NCBI GenBank assembly: GCA_001632435.1
Contig: KV423964.1
Coordinates: 62,001-126,000, forward strand
Source: Calocera cornea HHB12733
Taxonomy: Eukaryota; Basidiomycota; Dacrymycetes; Dacrymycetales; Dacrymycetaceae
DNA: 64,000 nt
Reading direction: 5' to 3'
The notes under the pieces were generated by a model. It made no database searches, had not been told where the DNA came from, and saw only the letters and a list, made by a program, of their open reading frames with translations. Of this stretch, positions 1 through 9,368 are shown in pieces. The stretch's first letter is position 1, and every line of letters begins with the position of its first letter. A program made the translations under genes and the position numbers.

Positions 1-1100
1 CCGGCCTCCTCGGCACAGTCGAGGGTACCACCGACTCCGCTCTGGCACCGGTTACAGGCGCCCTTGCCCCCGTCACCGACCTGACCGAGTCGCTCCCCGT
101 GGTCGGTGGCCTGCTGGACGAACTCACAGGCGACTTGCCTATCAGGAGGGACCTCCTCTCCGGCCTTCTTGGCACCGTTGAGGGCACAGCCGGCTCTGCC
201 CTTGCACCCGTTACCGGCGCCCTCGCCCCGGTCACCGACCTGACCGACTCTCTCCCCGTCGTCGGGGGCCTGCTCGACGAACTGACAGGCGACCTGCCTA
301 TCAGGAGGGACCTCCTTTCCGGCCTGCTCGGGACAGTCGAAGGTACCGCTGGCTCCGCTTTGGCACCCGTCACCGGTGCACTCGCCCCGGTCACCGACCT
401 AACCGACTCCCTCCCCGTTGTTGGTGGCCTGCTCGACGAGCTCACCGGCGACTTGCCTATCAGGAGGGACATCCTCTCCGGCCTCCTTGGCACAGTCGAG
501 GGTACCACCGACTCCGCTCTGGCACCCGTTACAGGCGCCCTCGCCCCGGTCACCGAGTTGACGGACTCTCTCCCCGTCGTGGGACCACTACTGGACGAGC
601 TCACAGGCGACCTGCCTATCAGGAGGGACCTCCTTTCCGGCCTTCTTGGCACAGTCGAGGGCACCGCCGGCTCCGCTCTGGCACCTGTCACCGGCGCCCT
701 CGCCCCCGTTACCGGCCTGACCGAGTCGCTCCCCGTTGTCGGTGGCCTGTTGGACGAACTCACCGGTGACCTGCCTATCAGGAGGGATCTCCTTTCCGGC
801 CTTCTTGGCACAGTCGAGGGCACCGCCGGCTCCGCTCTGGCACCGGTTACAGGTGCCCTCGCGCCCGTCACCGACCTGACCGACTCCCTCCCCGTAGTCG
901 GACCGCTACTCGACGAGCTCACAGGCGACCTGCCTATCAGGAGGGATCTCCTCTCCGGCCTGCTCGGCACAGTCGAAGGTACCGCTGGCTCCGCTCTGGC
1001 ACCCGTCACCGGCGCCCTTGCCCCCGTTACCGACGTGACCGACTCCCTCCCCGTAGTCGGACCGCTACTCGACGAAATCACGGGCGACCTGCCGATCAGG
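1..1100 (+). repeat. 159-bp coding tandem repeat, about seven copies
   Basis: A 159-bp unit is repeated head to tail with no change in period. Copies differ mostly at third codon positions plus a few replacements (for example GG/GP, AG/TD). That pattern suggests duplication followed by purifying selection, or partial homogenisation of an expressed repeat protein. The first copy is cut by the window edge. Confidence 0.95.
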
Positions 1101-1106
1101 AACTAA
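3..1106 (+). CDS. Tandem-repeat protein with dibasic site per repeat (5'-partial)
   Basis: The reading frame is open from the first bases of the window to a TAA, so the start codon and any signal peptide lie outside. The protein is built from a 159-bp (53-residue) unit. Its landmark LP-I-R-R-D recurs at exactly 159-bp spacing (codons near 141, 300, 459, 618, 777, 936, 1095). Each unit is rich in Leu, Val, Ala, Pro, Thr and Gly (GLLGTVEG, SALAPVTGALAPVT, SLPVVG) and ends with an Arg-Arg pair. The final unit reads IRN-stop, losing the pair. Known biology: fungal kexin (Kex2) cuts after RR/KR, and repeat proteins of this layout, such as Ustilago Rep1 repellents, release surface-active peptides. 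I infer a secreted, kexin-processed repeat protein. A structural low-complexity wall protein is the alternative. The frame and repeat are certain; the function is not. Confidence 0.75.
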   Translation, partial: GLLGTVEGTTDSALAPVTGALAPVTDLTESLPVVGGLLDELTGDLPIRRDLLSGLLGTVEGTAGSALAPVTGALAPVTDLTDSLPVVGGLLDELTGDLPIRRDLLSGLLGTVEGTAGSALAPVTGALAPVTDLTDSLPVVGGLLDELTGDLPIRRDILSGLLGTVEGTTDSALAPVTGALAPVTELTDSLPVVGPLLDELTGDLPIRRDLLSGLLGTVEGTAGSALAPVTGALAPVTGLTESLPVVGGLLDELTGDLPIRRDLLSGLLGTVEGTAGSALAPVTGALAPVTDLTDSLPVVGPLLDELTGDLPIRRDLLSGLLGTVEGTAGSALAPVTGALAPVTDVTDSLPVVGPLLDEITGDLPIRN

Positions 1107-1507
1107 ATCACTCATGGCTCCGCACTTGGTCCCAGTTGCTCAGTTCCCAACCTTCTGGCACACTTGGGATGTTTTTGGCCTCGAGATGACCCACACCACC
1201 CATGACCATCCTATCGCACCCTACCCCCCTACCGCAGTCGAAACACGCTTAATTTCTTTATAAGTCGACTTGATCTATACCGAGTACATTATACAAAATG
1301 CGTTTGTAGAATCAGCTGTATGTAGTTGTATATGTGGCTTTTGAGGAGAATGAGCAGCGCTCTTTTCCCCGCTCGTGTGTCAACGTGCACAGCTCCAGAG
1401 GATGCTCAGATACCGAGCGTCTAACTGGGGGAAGGACCGGCCCCTTTGATACAGTAGGCCCAGGGCTTGGACTCAGGAGTACTGGAGCTATATTTTCGTT
1501 ATCAACC

Positions 1508-2162
1508 TCACATGCAATCCGACATCAAGCTGTTGATAGTGACCAGTCTTGCAAAGCCAGTCACTATCAAAGATCCTATCTCCCCATACCTGCCCATCTC
1601 AAGACTCACTCCACAGGTACATTTGGCGTGACTGTGCTTGGCATTAAGAGGGTACAATGTGTTGACCTTGGCCATGAAGTTGAAGAGGATTTGGGTCATT
1701 GCGGACTCGGCATGGAGAAGGATCTCCTTACGCTCTGCGCTGGGATGGACCAGCATGTTGTTGTTGAAATTGTTGGGTTCCTCCAGGGAGAGGACAAACG
1801 GGCCGGAAGAACGCGGCATCAACGTTGACGCGCAGCTTGCGCCACAGGGGATGTTCTCCCAGTGGGAGAACGTTGAGGATCAAACCATGGCACCTGATGG
1901 CACCCTCTTCCAGCACATCAATGAAGCTCTTGATGAGGGAGTCCCCATGTACTTGCATCTTTGGGTGGCATGGACAGCCAAAGTTTATTGGGCGAGTCCG
2001 GGGAGCGGATGAGAAGGGGTACGACGACCGGGTTATGGGAAGCTGAACGTCCCCCGGAAGGCACATGCGGATGGTGAAGTGGGAGGGGTCCTTGTAACCG
2101 AAGAAGGCGTTAAAATGTGCATTACTCCACGGACAAATGCCGAACGTAAGTACAGTAGTCTA
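1508..2162 (-). pseudogene. Decayed unknown reading frame
   Basis: On the minus strand a protein-like frame runs from about 2159 to 1815, with segments such as FGYKDPSHFTIRMCLPGD and LPLGEHPLWRKLRV. It then has to change frame near 1815-1822 to continue as FVLSLEEPNNFNNNMLVHPS and on to a stop at 1508. No in-frame ATG or credible intron joins the two parts, and a stop lies just upstream. I do not recognise the family. The composition is less GC-biased than the neighbouring genes. The best reading is a broken gene or an old fragment; an unmodelled multi-exon gene remains possible. Confidence 0.35.
1533..1570. repeat. 11-bp perfect inverted repeat
   Basis: TTGATAGTGAC at 1533-1543 is followed after 16 nt by its exact reverse complement at 1560-1570. 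It lies inside the decayed minus-strand frame and could form a hairpin. No function is evident. Confidence 0.6.
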
Positions 2163-5100
2163 CTGCAGCTCCTGGTCATCAGCGCCAATGAGCCACCCCA
2201 CGCCCCTCGTGAACACGCTCCTGGCCTGCCTCCCCAGGTCGGGGCTGCCGCTCCTCACGCTCTCGTCGTCGCTCATGACGCTGCTCGTGCGTCCCCTGCT
2301 CCCGGGGAAGGTGAAGTTCGCCGCGACGCGGTTGAAGGTGCGTGCTGCCATTGCTGCCGTTTCCTGGTTGACGAGCGAGGAGGGCAGGTGGATGTCGCCC
2401 AGGTTCGGGAGGAGCGCGTGCGGGCGGTTGGACAGCGCATGCCGGAGGATGTCGCCCGAGTAGGAGGTGGACGTCTTTGCGCGGGAGGAGAGGGAGAGGA
2501 GCGCCTTGTCCAGCGGCACCGACTCGACTTCGGCCTCTACCTTGCGCCATGAGGAGAGGACATCGGAGATGTTCTCCGCCGGGCAGAGCTTGAGCGCATT
2601 GCTCAGCAGGCTCATCTTCCGCGCCGAGTCGCGGTACTCCGACTGGCCCCCGAGCTGGAAGCACGTCTGCCAACAGACCGTGATCGCCTCGAACACTTGT
2701 GAGTCCGGGTCCTTGGCCGCCTTCGGCTCCGCCACTTTGACTTCAAAGGTACGTGCGAGCATGGCGTCCACTGTCGTCGCCGCAGCGGCAAAGTCCTCGC
2801 TCTGCAGCGCAGTAGTCGCGATCATGGCGAGCGCCTTGATATGCGCCACCTCGTCGCCCGCAAATCCGAGCTTGTCAACGAGCTCCAGGATGACCCCGGA
2901 CTGCTTGTACATGTCGTCCGCGCTGGACAGGAGACGCGCGATCAGGGAGAGCTTGTCCTTTGTCAGGCGGATCTCGATCGGCGAGATGGGGTTGCCGGAG
3001 CGGGATACGAGGTTGTACGAGCAGAGCCGGGAGGTCGCCTCGATGAACGAGTGCTCTTTGACGATCGCGGGCGAGGGCTGGGCTACATTCAGACTAGAAA
3101 GTTCATTAGTACACGGCATCACCATGCGAGCGAAAGACGAACCATTCGTACGCCAGCCGCATATCGCCCGAGTGCAAGTTGCCTGACTCGGCATTATCAT
3201 AGAACTCGTGACTAGCAGCCAGGACAAGCTCCTCAATCGCCTCCCTACCGAGGGGCCACGGCTCCCTAGCCGGCATGAGCATCTTCCTCGCGAGCTTGAA
3301 GTCTGCTCCTTCGTCAGCGGCTGCTAACCACACCGACGAGGAAAGAACAGCGACGCACTGCCAGAGCTCAACAGTCCCGCAAAGAAGATCCTTGCGACCT
3401 CGTCCCTGCCCACGAGGCCGAAGGCTGGTTTCAGGCCCTTCCCCCCGTCCACTGCTGCCGCAGCCCCGCCCCACGCATCCTCCTCCTCATCGTCGTCGTC
3501 CGCTTCCTCATCAGCCGCGTCATCCCCAGCAAGCTTCTCCATATCCTCCCAAAGGTTCTTCCACTCCCCCTCGCCCCCGTCCGGCCCGACCCGCCTCGCG
3601 ACGCCCCGGGTCAAGCGAACCGCCCACCCGCGCTGGGCGGCCCTGTCGTCCTTCGCTTGCAAGAACCAGCGGAGTGGGGCCGGGCAGGCCCAGCGGGCGA
3701 GGATCTCCCCGCTCTCGAGGTGCAGGTCGAGGACGTCGAGCAGGTGCGTGAGCGCGCTCCTCGGCAGGGGGGCGAAGAAGAGGAGCAGGTCCTCCGGCCC
3801 CGGCCGCGCGGCCGTGGAGGGCGTGACGAACGCCGCGAGCGAGGAGAGCGTCGTCTCCGCCTCGTCCATCTGCTCTGCACCGCTGACGTTCGGCCAGGCA
3901 GGCAGGCACTCGAATATCCTGCTCATGGCGCTCCAGTCGCCCGGGGCCACCCGGTCCTCCCCGTACAGGTAGGCGAGCGCGAGGCGCGCGACGTCCTCGT
4001 CGGACCGCACTATGCGCTGGTTGGCGTGCAGGGTCGGCTTGGAGTGTTCGAACAGGGGCAGGGCGAGTTCCAGAGGCGCCGAGAGCAGGTAGCCGTACAG
4101 CAGGTTTCTTACGAGCGCGGGGTCAGGCGTGCCGGCGCGCTCGGAGCGCGCTTCGAGCACGTAGAGGTAGGGCAGGACCAGCCGCCGCACCTCCCCCGCG
4201 ATCGTGGCCGGGGTGGAGCCGGCCAGGTACGCGCGCACCACTTGCGCGGGCGTCATGCGCCGCCAGTCGGCGAGGGTGTAGTCGACCGGCACGCCCCGGG
4301 GTGGAGGGGCGTCGTACACCAAGCGGGAGAGAAGGGAGAGGTCCTCCCCCAGCGCGTCCAGGCCGGGCAGACCGAGCGAGGCGCCGTGCTGCACCAGGGC
4401 TAGGGACTGGTCCAGCGAGCCGGAGAGCGCGTCGATCCGCTCTACGCGGGAGGCGTACCACGCTGAGAGCTCTGCGCCGGAGAGCGGCTCGTCGTGGCGC
4501 GGGACGCCGGCTGGGGCTTCGGCAGTTTCGTCGGTGAGTTGGCTCTGGAGTTGAAGGAGCGCAGCGACCTCGGGGCGCTCGACAAAGTCCCTCTCGGGGC
4601 GCCACGCGCCCTCCCCCTCCCCCGGGCGCGCCTCCCGCTCCTTCTCCCACTCCCACCCAGGCAGCAACCCCTGATACCGCCCCACCTCCTCCCACTCCGG
4701 GACGCTGTCCAGCACGTGGAAGCGGTAGGGCCAGAGCTGGGGGTGGCGGTGGAGGAGGACCTGGAGGGGGAGGTACTGGCGCTGGGTTGCGAGGGAGAGG
4801 GCGGACTGGAGGAGAGGGTTGAGGAGGAAGTCCGGGAGCGGGAGCGGGGGAGGCGGGTGCGCTGGGGCGGCGGCGGCGGCGGCGGCGGCGGCGGAGGGGG
4901 GTTGGGAAGGCTCGGGGGGAAGGAGGATCCCAGGGTCCGTAGTGAGCGTGAGGTTCGGATCGGGGCCGTCCCACCCATCCGGCTCGTCGTCCGCCCCCCA
5001 GGCGTCGTCCTCTTCCTCCTCCTCCTCTTCTGTATCGGCTCGCGGTGCTCCTGCAGAGGAGGTGGACGCGATCCCATCGGGGGGAGGGTCCCATGCGCCT

Positions 5101-5498
5101 ACCTGGGCCATCTGCGTCCACGTCCGCAAGCGGTCGCTCCGCTGCAGGAGGACCTTCCTCAACCTGAGCAGCAGGCCCACCTCCGCTCCTTCCCCTTCCC
5201 CTTCCCCTTCCCCTTCCCTCTCCCCCTCCAACAATCGCCCCAGCCCCTCCTCCCCCGCCTCCTGCAGCACCCCCCTCGCCCGCTGCACCGCCCGCTCCGT
5301 CCTCTGCAGGCCAACACCCAGGATCTCCCGCTCCACATCGGCGGAGTCTGCGACGCGGTCCAGGGAGGCTGCGGCGGCCCAGACGTCCGAGTCGGCTGAG
5401 GCGAGCAGGGCGTGGACGTGGGCGGGCGTGAGGGCGGAGGAGGGGAGGGTGGACCAGGTCCATTCTGGCTCGGCAGGTGGTGGGTCCCGGTCGGTCAT
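2160..5498 (-). CDS. SEC39: Sec39-domain vesicle-tethering protein
   Basis: This is a Sec39-family subunit of the Dsl1/NRZ tethering complex, which captures Golgi-derived COPI vesicles at the ER. Three exons are inferred (5498-3359, 3302-3152, 3093-2160), separated by 56- and 58-bp introns. Splicing gives the continuous segments SSGNFKLARKML and SGDMRLALNV, matching the conserved Sec39 stretch, and then the typical LSSWRKVEAE region. The product is about 1074 aa with no membrane segment. N-terminal low-complexity tracts include a Gly-Glu dipeptide run, an acidic run and a poly-Ala run. The start is taken at MTDRD; an in-frame ATG 84 bases upstream is possible. The second intron has a clear acTAAT branch site. 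It is divergent from the allantoinase gene, with 274 bp between starts, so a shared promoter is likely. Confidence 0.88.
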
Positions 5499-5772
5499 TG
5501 TCCGTTGTCGTTGTGGGTATATGCGCCGAGCTGGGGAGCCAGAACACGAAGACGAAGACGAGAGGAGGGCAGGGAGCGGCACGTGGCAGATAGTCCGCGG
5601 CTCCGAGGCACGCTTATCGCCTCCCTATTCTCGCCCCGCTGCATGCTGTCGTCCCCCCCCTCAATTGCCCTCCCTCCTGTCTGCTTTCTCCTCTCTTGTT
5701 GCTAGACTTACTGCTACAACCCTTGCTAGACCCCCTCGCCAGACCTCGACACCCCCTTCCCGCCAGGCAAGC
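5499..5772. promoter_or_regulatory. Bidirectional promoter interval SEC39 / allantoinase
   Basis: 274 bp separate the two divergent start codons. The segment is pyrimidine-rich on the allantoinase side, and no canonical TATA box is seen. It must hold both 5' UTRs and both promoters. If the upstream in-frame ATG of SEC39 is used, the interval is shorter still. Confidence 0.5.
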
Positions 5773-7399
5773 ATGGAGATCCGCCGAATCGTCTTCGTCG
5801 CCCAACAAGCCGTCCTCCCAGACGCAGACGCCCCCGGGCCCGCAACGGTCGAGGTCGACCCCCTCGCGGGGAAGATCCTCGCCGTCCACCCGCGCGTCGT
5901 CCCGCACAGCGCGTACGGCCCGGGCGTGGAGTACATCGACGTGGGGGACAAGTACCTCCTTCCCGGCCTGGTAGAGCACGTCCCCCTTTTCATCCCATGC
6001 AGTCGAGGGCAGGAGAGAGCTAATCTCGCCCAGCTAGTTCGCACGTGCACCTGAACGAGCCCGGACGCACCGACTGGGAGGGCTTCCACACGGGAACGCG
6101 CGCCGCCCTCGCGGGCGGGGTGACGTGCGTAGTGGACATGCCACTCAACTCGCTCCCGCCCACGACGACCGCCCAGAACCTCGAGGTCAAGCGCGCCGCG
6201 GCGCGCGGGCAGTGCTGGACCGATGTGGGCTTCTGGGGAGGCGTGATCCCAGGGAACGAGGGGGGGCTGGAGGAGATGGTCGGCGCGGGCGTGAAGGGGT
6301 TCAAGTGCTTCTTGGTGGACAGCGGCGTGCCCGTACGCCCCTCCTCCCACATGCAGAGTCTGCTTACACTAACGTGAATTGCAGGAGTTCCCGCACGTAG
6401 AAGAGCCGCATCTCTTACGTGCCCTGCCGCATCTCAAAAGCCTTCCGACGCGCCTGCTCTTCCACGCCGAAGTCGCCGTAGCAGACGTGCAGCGGCAGAC
6501 GCCCACGGCCGACCAAATCGCCCACGACACCCACGCATACAGCACCTTCCTCCAGTCCCGGCCGGACAGCTCGGAGCTTGGCGCGCTCAGGCTCATCCTC
6601 TCCCTCGCCCCCGCCGCCCCGCTCCTCCCGCTGCACATCGTCCACCTCTCCTCGGCCCAGTGCCTTGCGCCCATCGCCGCCGCAAAGGCCGCGGGCGTGC
6701 GGCTCACAGTGGAAACATGCTTCCACTACCTGTGCCTGGAAGCGGAGGGCATCGCGCGCGGGCGCACGGACTTCAAGTGCTGCCCGCCCATCCGCTCCTC
6801 ATCCAACCGTGCCCAGCTCTGGCAGGGCCTGATCGCGGGGACGATCGACATGGTGGTGTCTGACCACTCGCCCTGCACGCGCGCGCTCAAGCAGCTCGAC
6901 AGGGAGGGCGGCGGCGACTTTATGGATGCGTGGGGCGGGGTGAGCTCGATCGGGCTCGGGCTGAGCCTGCTGCTCAGCGAGGGGAGAAGGTGGGGCGTCG
7001 GCGTGAGGGAGTGCGTGCGGTGGATGGGCGAGGGGACGGCCAGCTTTGTGGGCCTCGAGGGCAGGAAGGGCGTGTTGAGAGAAGGGGCGGACGCCGATCT
7101 CGTGGTTTTCGACCCAGAGGAGGAACATACGGTGCGTACGCCCTCCTTCTCTTCCTTCTTCCCACATCATCGCATCCCATCGCATCCCTTCCCATCCCTT
7201 CCCCAACCCTCGCTAACCCGACCCCTTGTGGTAGATCTCCATCCACACCATCCTCGTGAAGAACAAAGTGACCCCGTACGACGGGCACACGGTCAAGGGC
7301 CGCGTGCGGCAGACGTGGCTCCGCGGCCGGTTGGCGTTTGACGCGAGCAGGGCCGAGCTGGGGTTCGAGGGCCTGGCGCCGAGGGGGGAGCTGATATAG
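5773..7399 (+). CDS. DAL1: Allantoinase
   Basis: Allantoinase is a cyclic amidohydrolase that opens allantoin to allantoate in purine nitrogen salvage. Four exons are inferred: 5773-5975, 6038-6332, 6385-7131 and 7235-7399, giving 469 aa, the usual family length. Metal-site residues are visible: the Asp-Ser-His-Val-His motif at the exon 1/2 junction, Lys in GFKCFL, His in LLFHAE, His in IVHLSS and Asp in VSDHSPC. Introns 2 and 3 have GT donors and CTAAC branch sites. Intron 1 only restores the metal motif if it starts with GC (GCACGT at 5976) and ends at TAG 6037. It neighbours SEC39 head to head. Confidence 0.92.
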
Positions 7400-7853
7400 A
7401 CTACTGCTTGCTGTAGACGCGCTGAGTGGACTAGACTGGATGGAGCGCGGGGACAGAGGAGGTACGCGGTAAGTGGAGATGCGGGCGGCGCATGTTGGGT
7501 ATTGGGGCTGGGCGAGGGTAACGAACACAAACACTCTCAGAGACGGCAAGAGGGTTGACAAGCATTATGTACAGCACAACAACACATCGATCAATCCCTG
7601 TGTTCAATTATGATATAATGATATTGTGACAATGACCTTGAAGCACCGTCCTGCCAAGTACACTATTCAATACAAGTGAATGTGGTTGACGCTGCTGCTA
7701 CCCATTGCTCAACCTCAGCAATGTCGTGCCCGGCGGAGTACCTCCCCACCGCTGATATCCGATCTACTCCACCACTATTTCACAGGAGTCTTTGAAATAG
7801 GCAGACAGTAGGAATCGTATCTTCATTCGGCCCGCTCGCCCGCCCAGACCTTC
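7400..7853. other. Intergenic, convergent 3' ends
   Basis: Lies between the stop codons of allantoinase and the first zinc-finger gene. It contains an AT-rich stretch around 7600-7640, consistent with 3' UTR and polyadenylation sequence. No gene is seen. Confidence 0.5.
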
Positions 7854-9368
7854 CTAGTAGTCCGACATGCCGCCGTACGAGCTCCACCCCGAGTTTGGCC
7901 GCTGCGACGTGCCTTGGTTGGAGGACGACCCGCCCTGCCTGCTGTCGCCCTCCCCTCCGTGTCCCTCTTCTTCTTCTTCTTCATCGTCGTCTAAAGGCGG
8001 CTCGTCCTTCTCCGACTTATCCCCCTCCTTCCCATCCTCCCCCGTCACCTTTGGCCTTGGGCAATTCTTCGTCCCCTTCTGATGCCTCGTCAGTGCATCG
8101 CTCCTCGCAAAGTCTTTGCCGCAGCGCGAGCACGGCCGCGTCCGTGCCTTTCCGTGCTTCTTCATGTGCCGTCTGAGGTCATGTGAGCGTTCCGTGATGA
8201 AGGAGCAGTGCGGGCAGTGGTACTTGTTGTCCTCTTCGTACCCGACGTCGCGCGTCAAGCGGCGGCCACGCGCAGGGTTCGAGGAGCCTGCCTGCGGGTC
8301 GCCGTACGGACCAGCACCGAAGACGAACGGGTCGGACTCCTGCCCTTGGTACTGCACATCGTACCCCGCCGGCGCATACGATCCGCCATCGCCGTGCTGC
8401 TGCTGCTGCTGCTGCTGCCCGGGGGCGCCCATGTCGGGGAAGAGCCGAGTCTCGTACGGAGCGGTGTAGGAGGCGGTAGCGCCCACAGTGAAGAGGCGGG
8501 ATGAGGACTGGTTATTGGGCTGGCCAGGGGGAGGGGCGTAGTGGGGGAATTGCACCTGGGCTTGGGGTGGAAAGGGCATGCCTGCAGCGGAGTGGAACAC
8601 GGGCAGCCCAAGGCCTACATTCTGGTGCGCCGCCTGCGCTGGGCTGTGGCCTGCTTGCTGCGCATGATAAGCTGACGCCGAATATGCAGCCTGCGGGGGA
8701 GGATATTGGGCCGCCGGCTGGCGATGCTGATTGTACGTTGGAGAGTTATAGTTCGGTGGTGGTGGGGCGTATTGGAATGGGCCAGAGGCGTGCTGTGAGC
8801 CCGACGAGGAGGGTGGTGCCTCGGGTGGGGGTCGGTGCATGACGCCCTGCTGCTGGGGCTGGGCGTACGAGTACTGGTACGCCTGGTACCCTCCATGAGC
8901 TGGGAGCTGGGCTCCTGCATGGTGTATCGATGGTGGTGCGCCTTGGGCGGTGGATGGTGGATGGTAGGCGAATGGAGACGTATCGTCTGCCTCGTCATGG
9001 TGAGGCATGCCGTCTGCTTGTGGTGCAAACTGAGGTTCGCTCTCCACATTGTAGCTGGAAGACGACCACCGTAAACATTTTTGAGGCATTCAGAGAATGT
9101 CTGGCACGTACTAAGGGTGTCGCGGCTGTTGCGGCTGTCGCGGCACAGTATTCGAGACGTTTGATACTACCGGTGGTTCGGCTCTCCTCGATCCCGGCGC
9201 GGTCCCCGCACTGCTTGGATTGGCGCCTGGGCCATGGAACATGGCAGTGGCAAACGATAGGACACTAGTCGAGTAGGCAGAGGGAGTAGAGTATACCTGC
9301 AGCGGGTCGTGGAGAAACTGAGGCTGCCCGAGAAATGTGGAATGCAACTCCGTGCTACCCGTACCCAT
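7854..9368 (-). CDS. Two-finger C2H2 zinc-finger transcription factor
   Basis: A predicted DNA-binding regulator. The large last exon (9054-7854) encodes a long Pro/Gln/Tyr-rich N-terminal region with a poly-Gln run, then two fingers near the C-terminus. The first is C-x2-C-x12-H-x3-H (CPHC...RRHMKKH). The second is C-x2-C-x12-H with a terminal Cys (CSRC...RHQKGTKNC). An acidic tail follows. Upstream exons 9368-9297 and 9226-9171 join in phase (introns of 70 and 116 bp) to give 442 aa starting MGTGSTELH. These first two exons are the least certain part; an internal start in the last exon is the alternative. It is divergent from a similar two-finger gene about 5.2 kb away. Confidence 0.7.

Noticed and set aside
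4123..6054. Long open frames on both strands overlapping SEC39, including a plus-strand frame from 4819 to 6054
   Set aside because: They are antisense or shifted shadows of the GC-rich SEC39 coding sequence, made of Arg/Pro/Gly-rich low-complexity peptide. The plus-strand frame only overlaps the true first exon of allantoinase.
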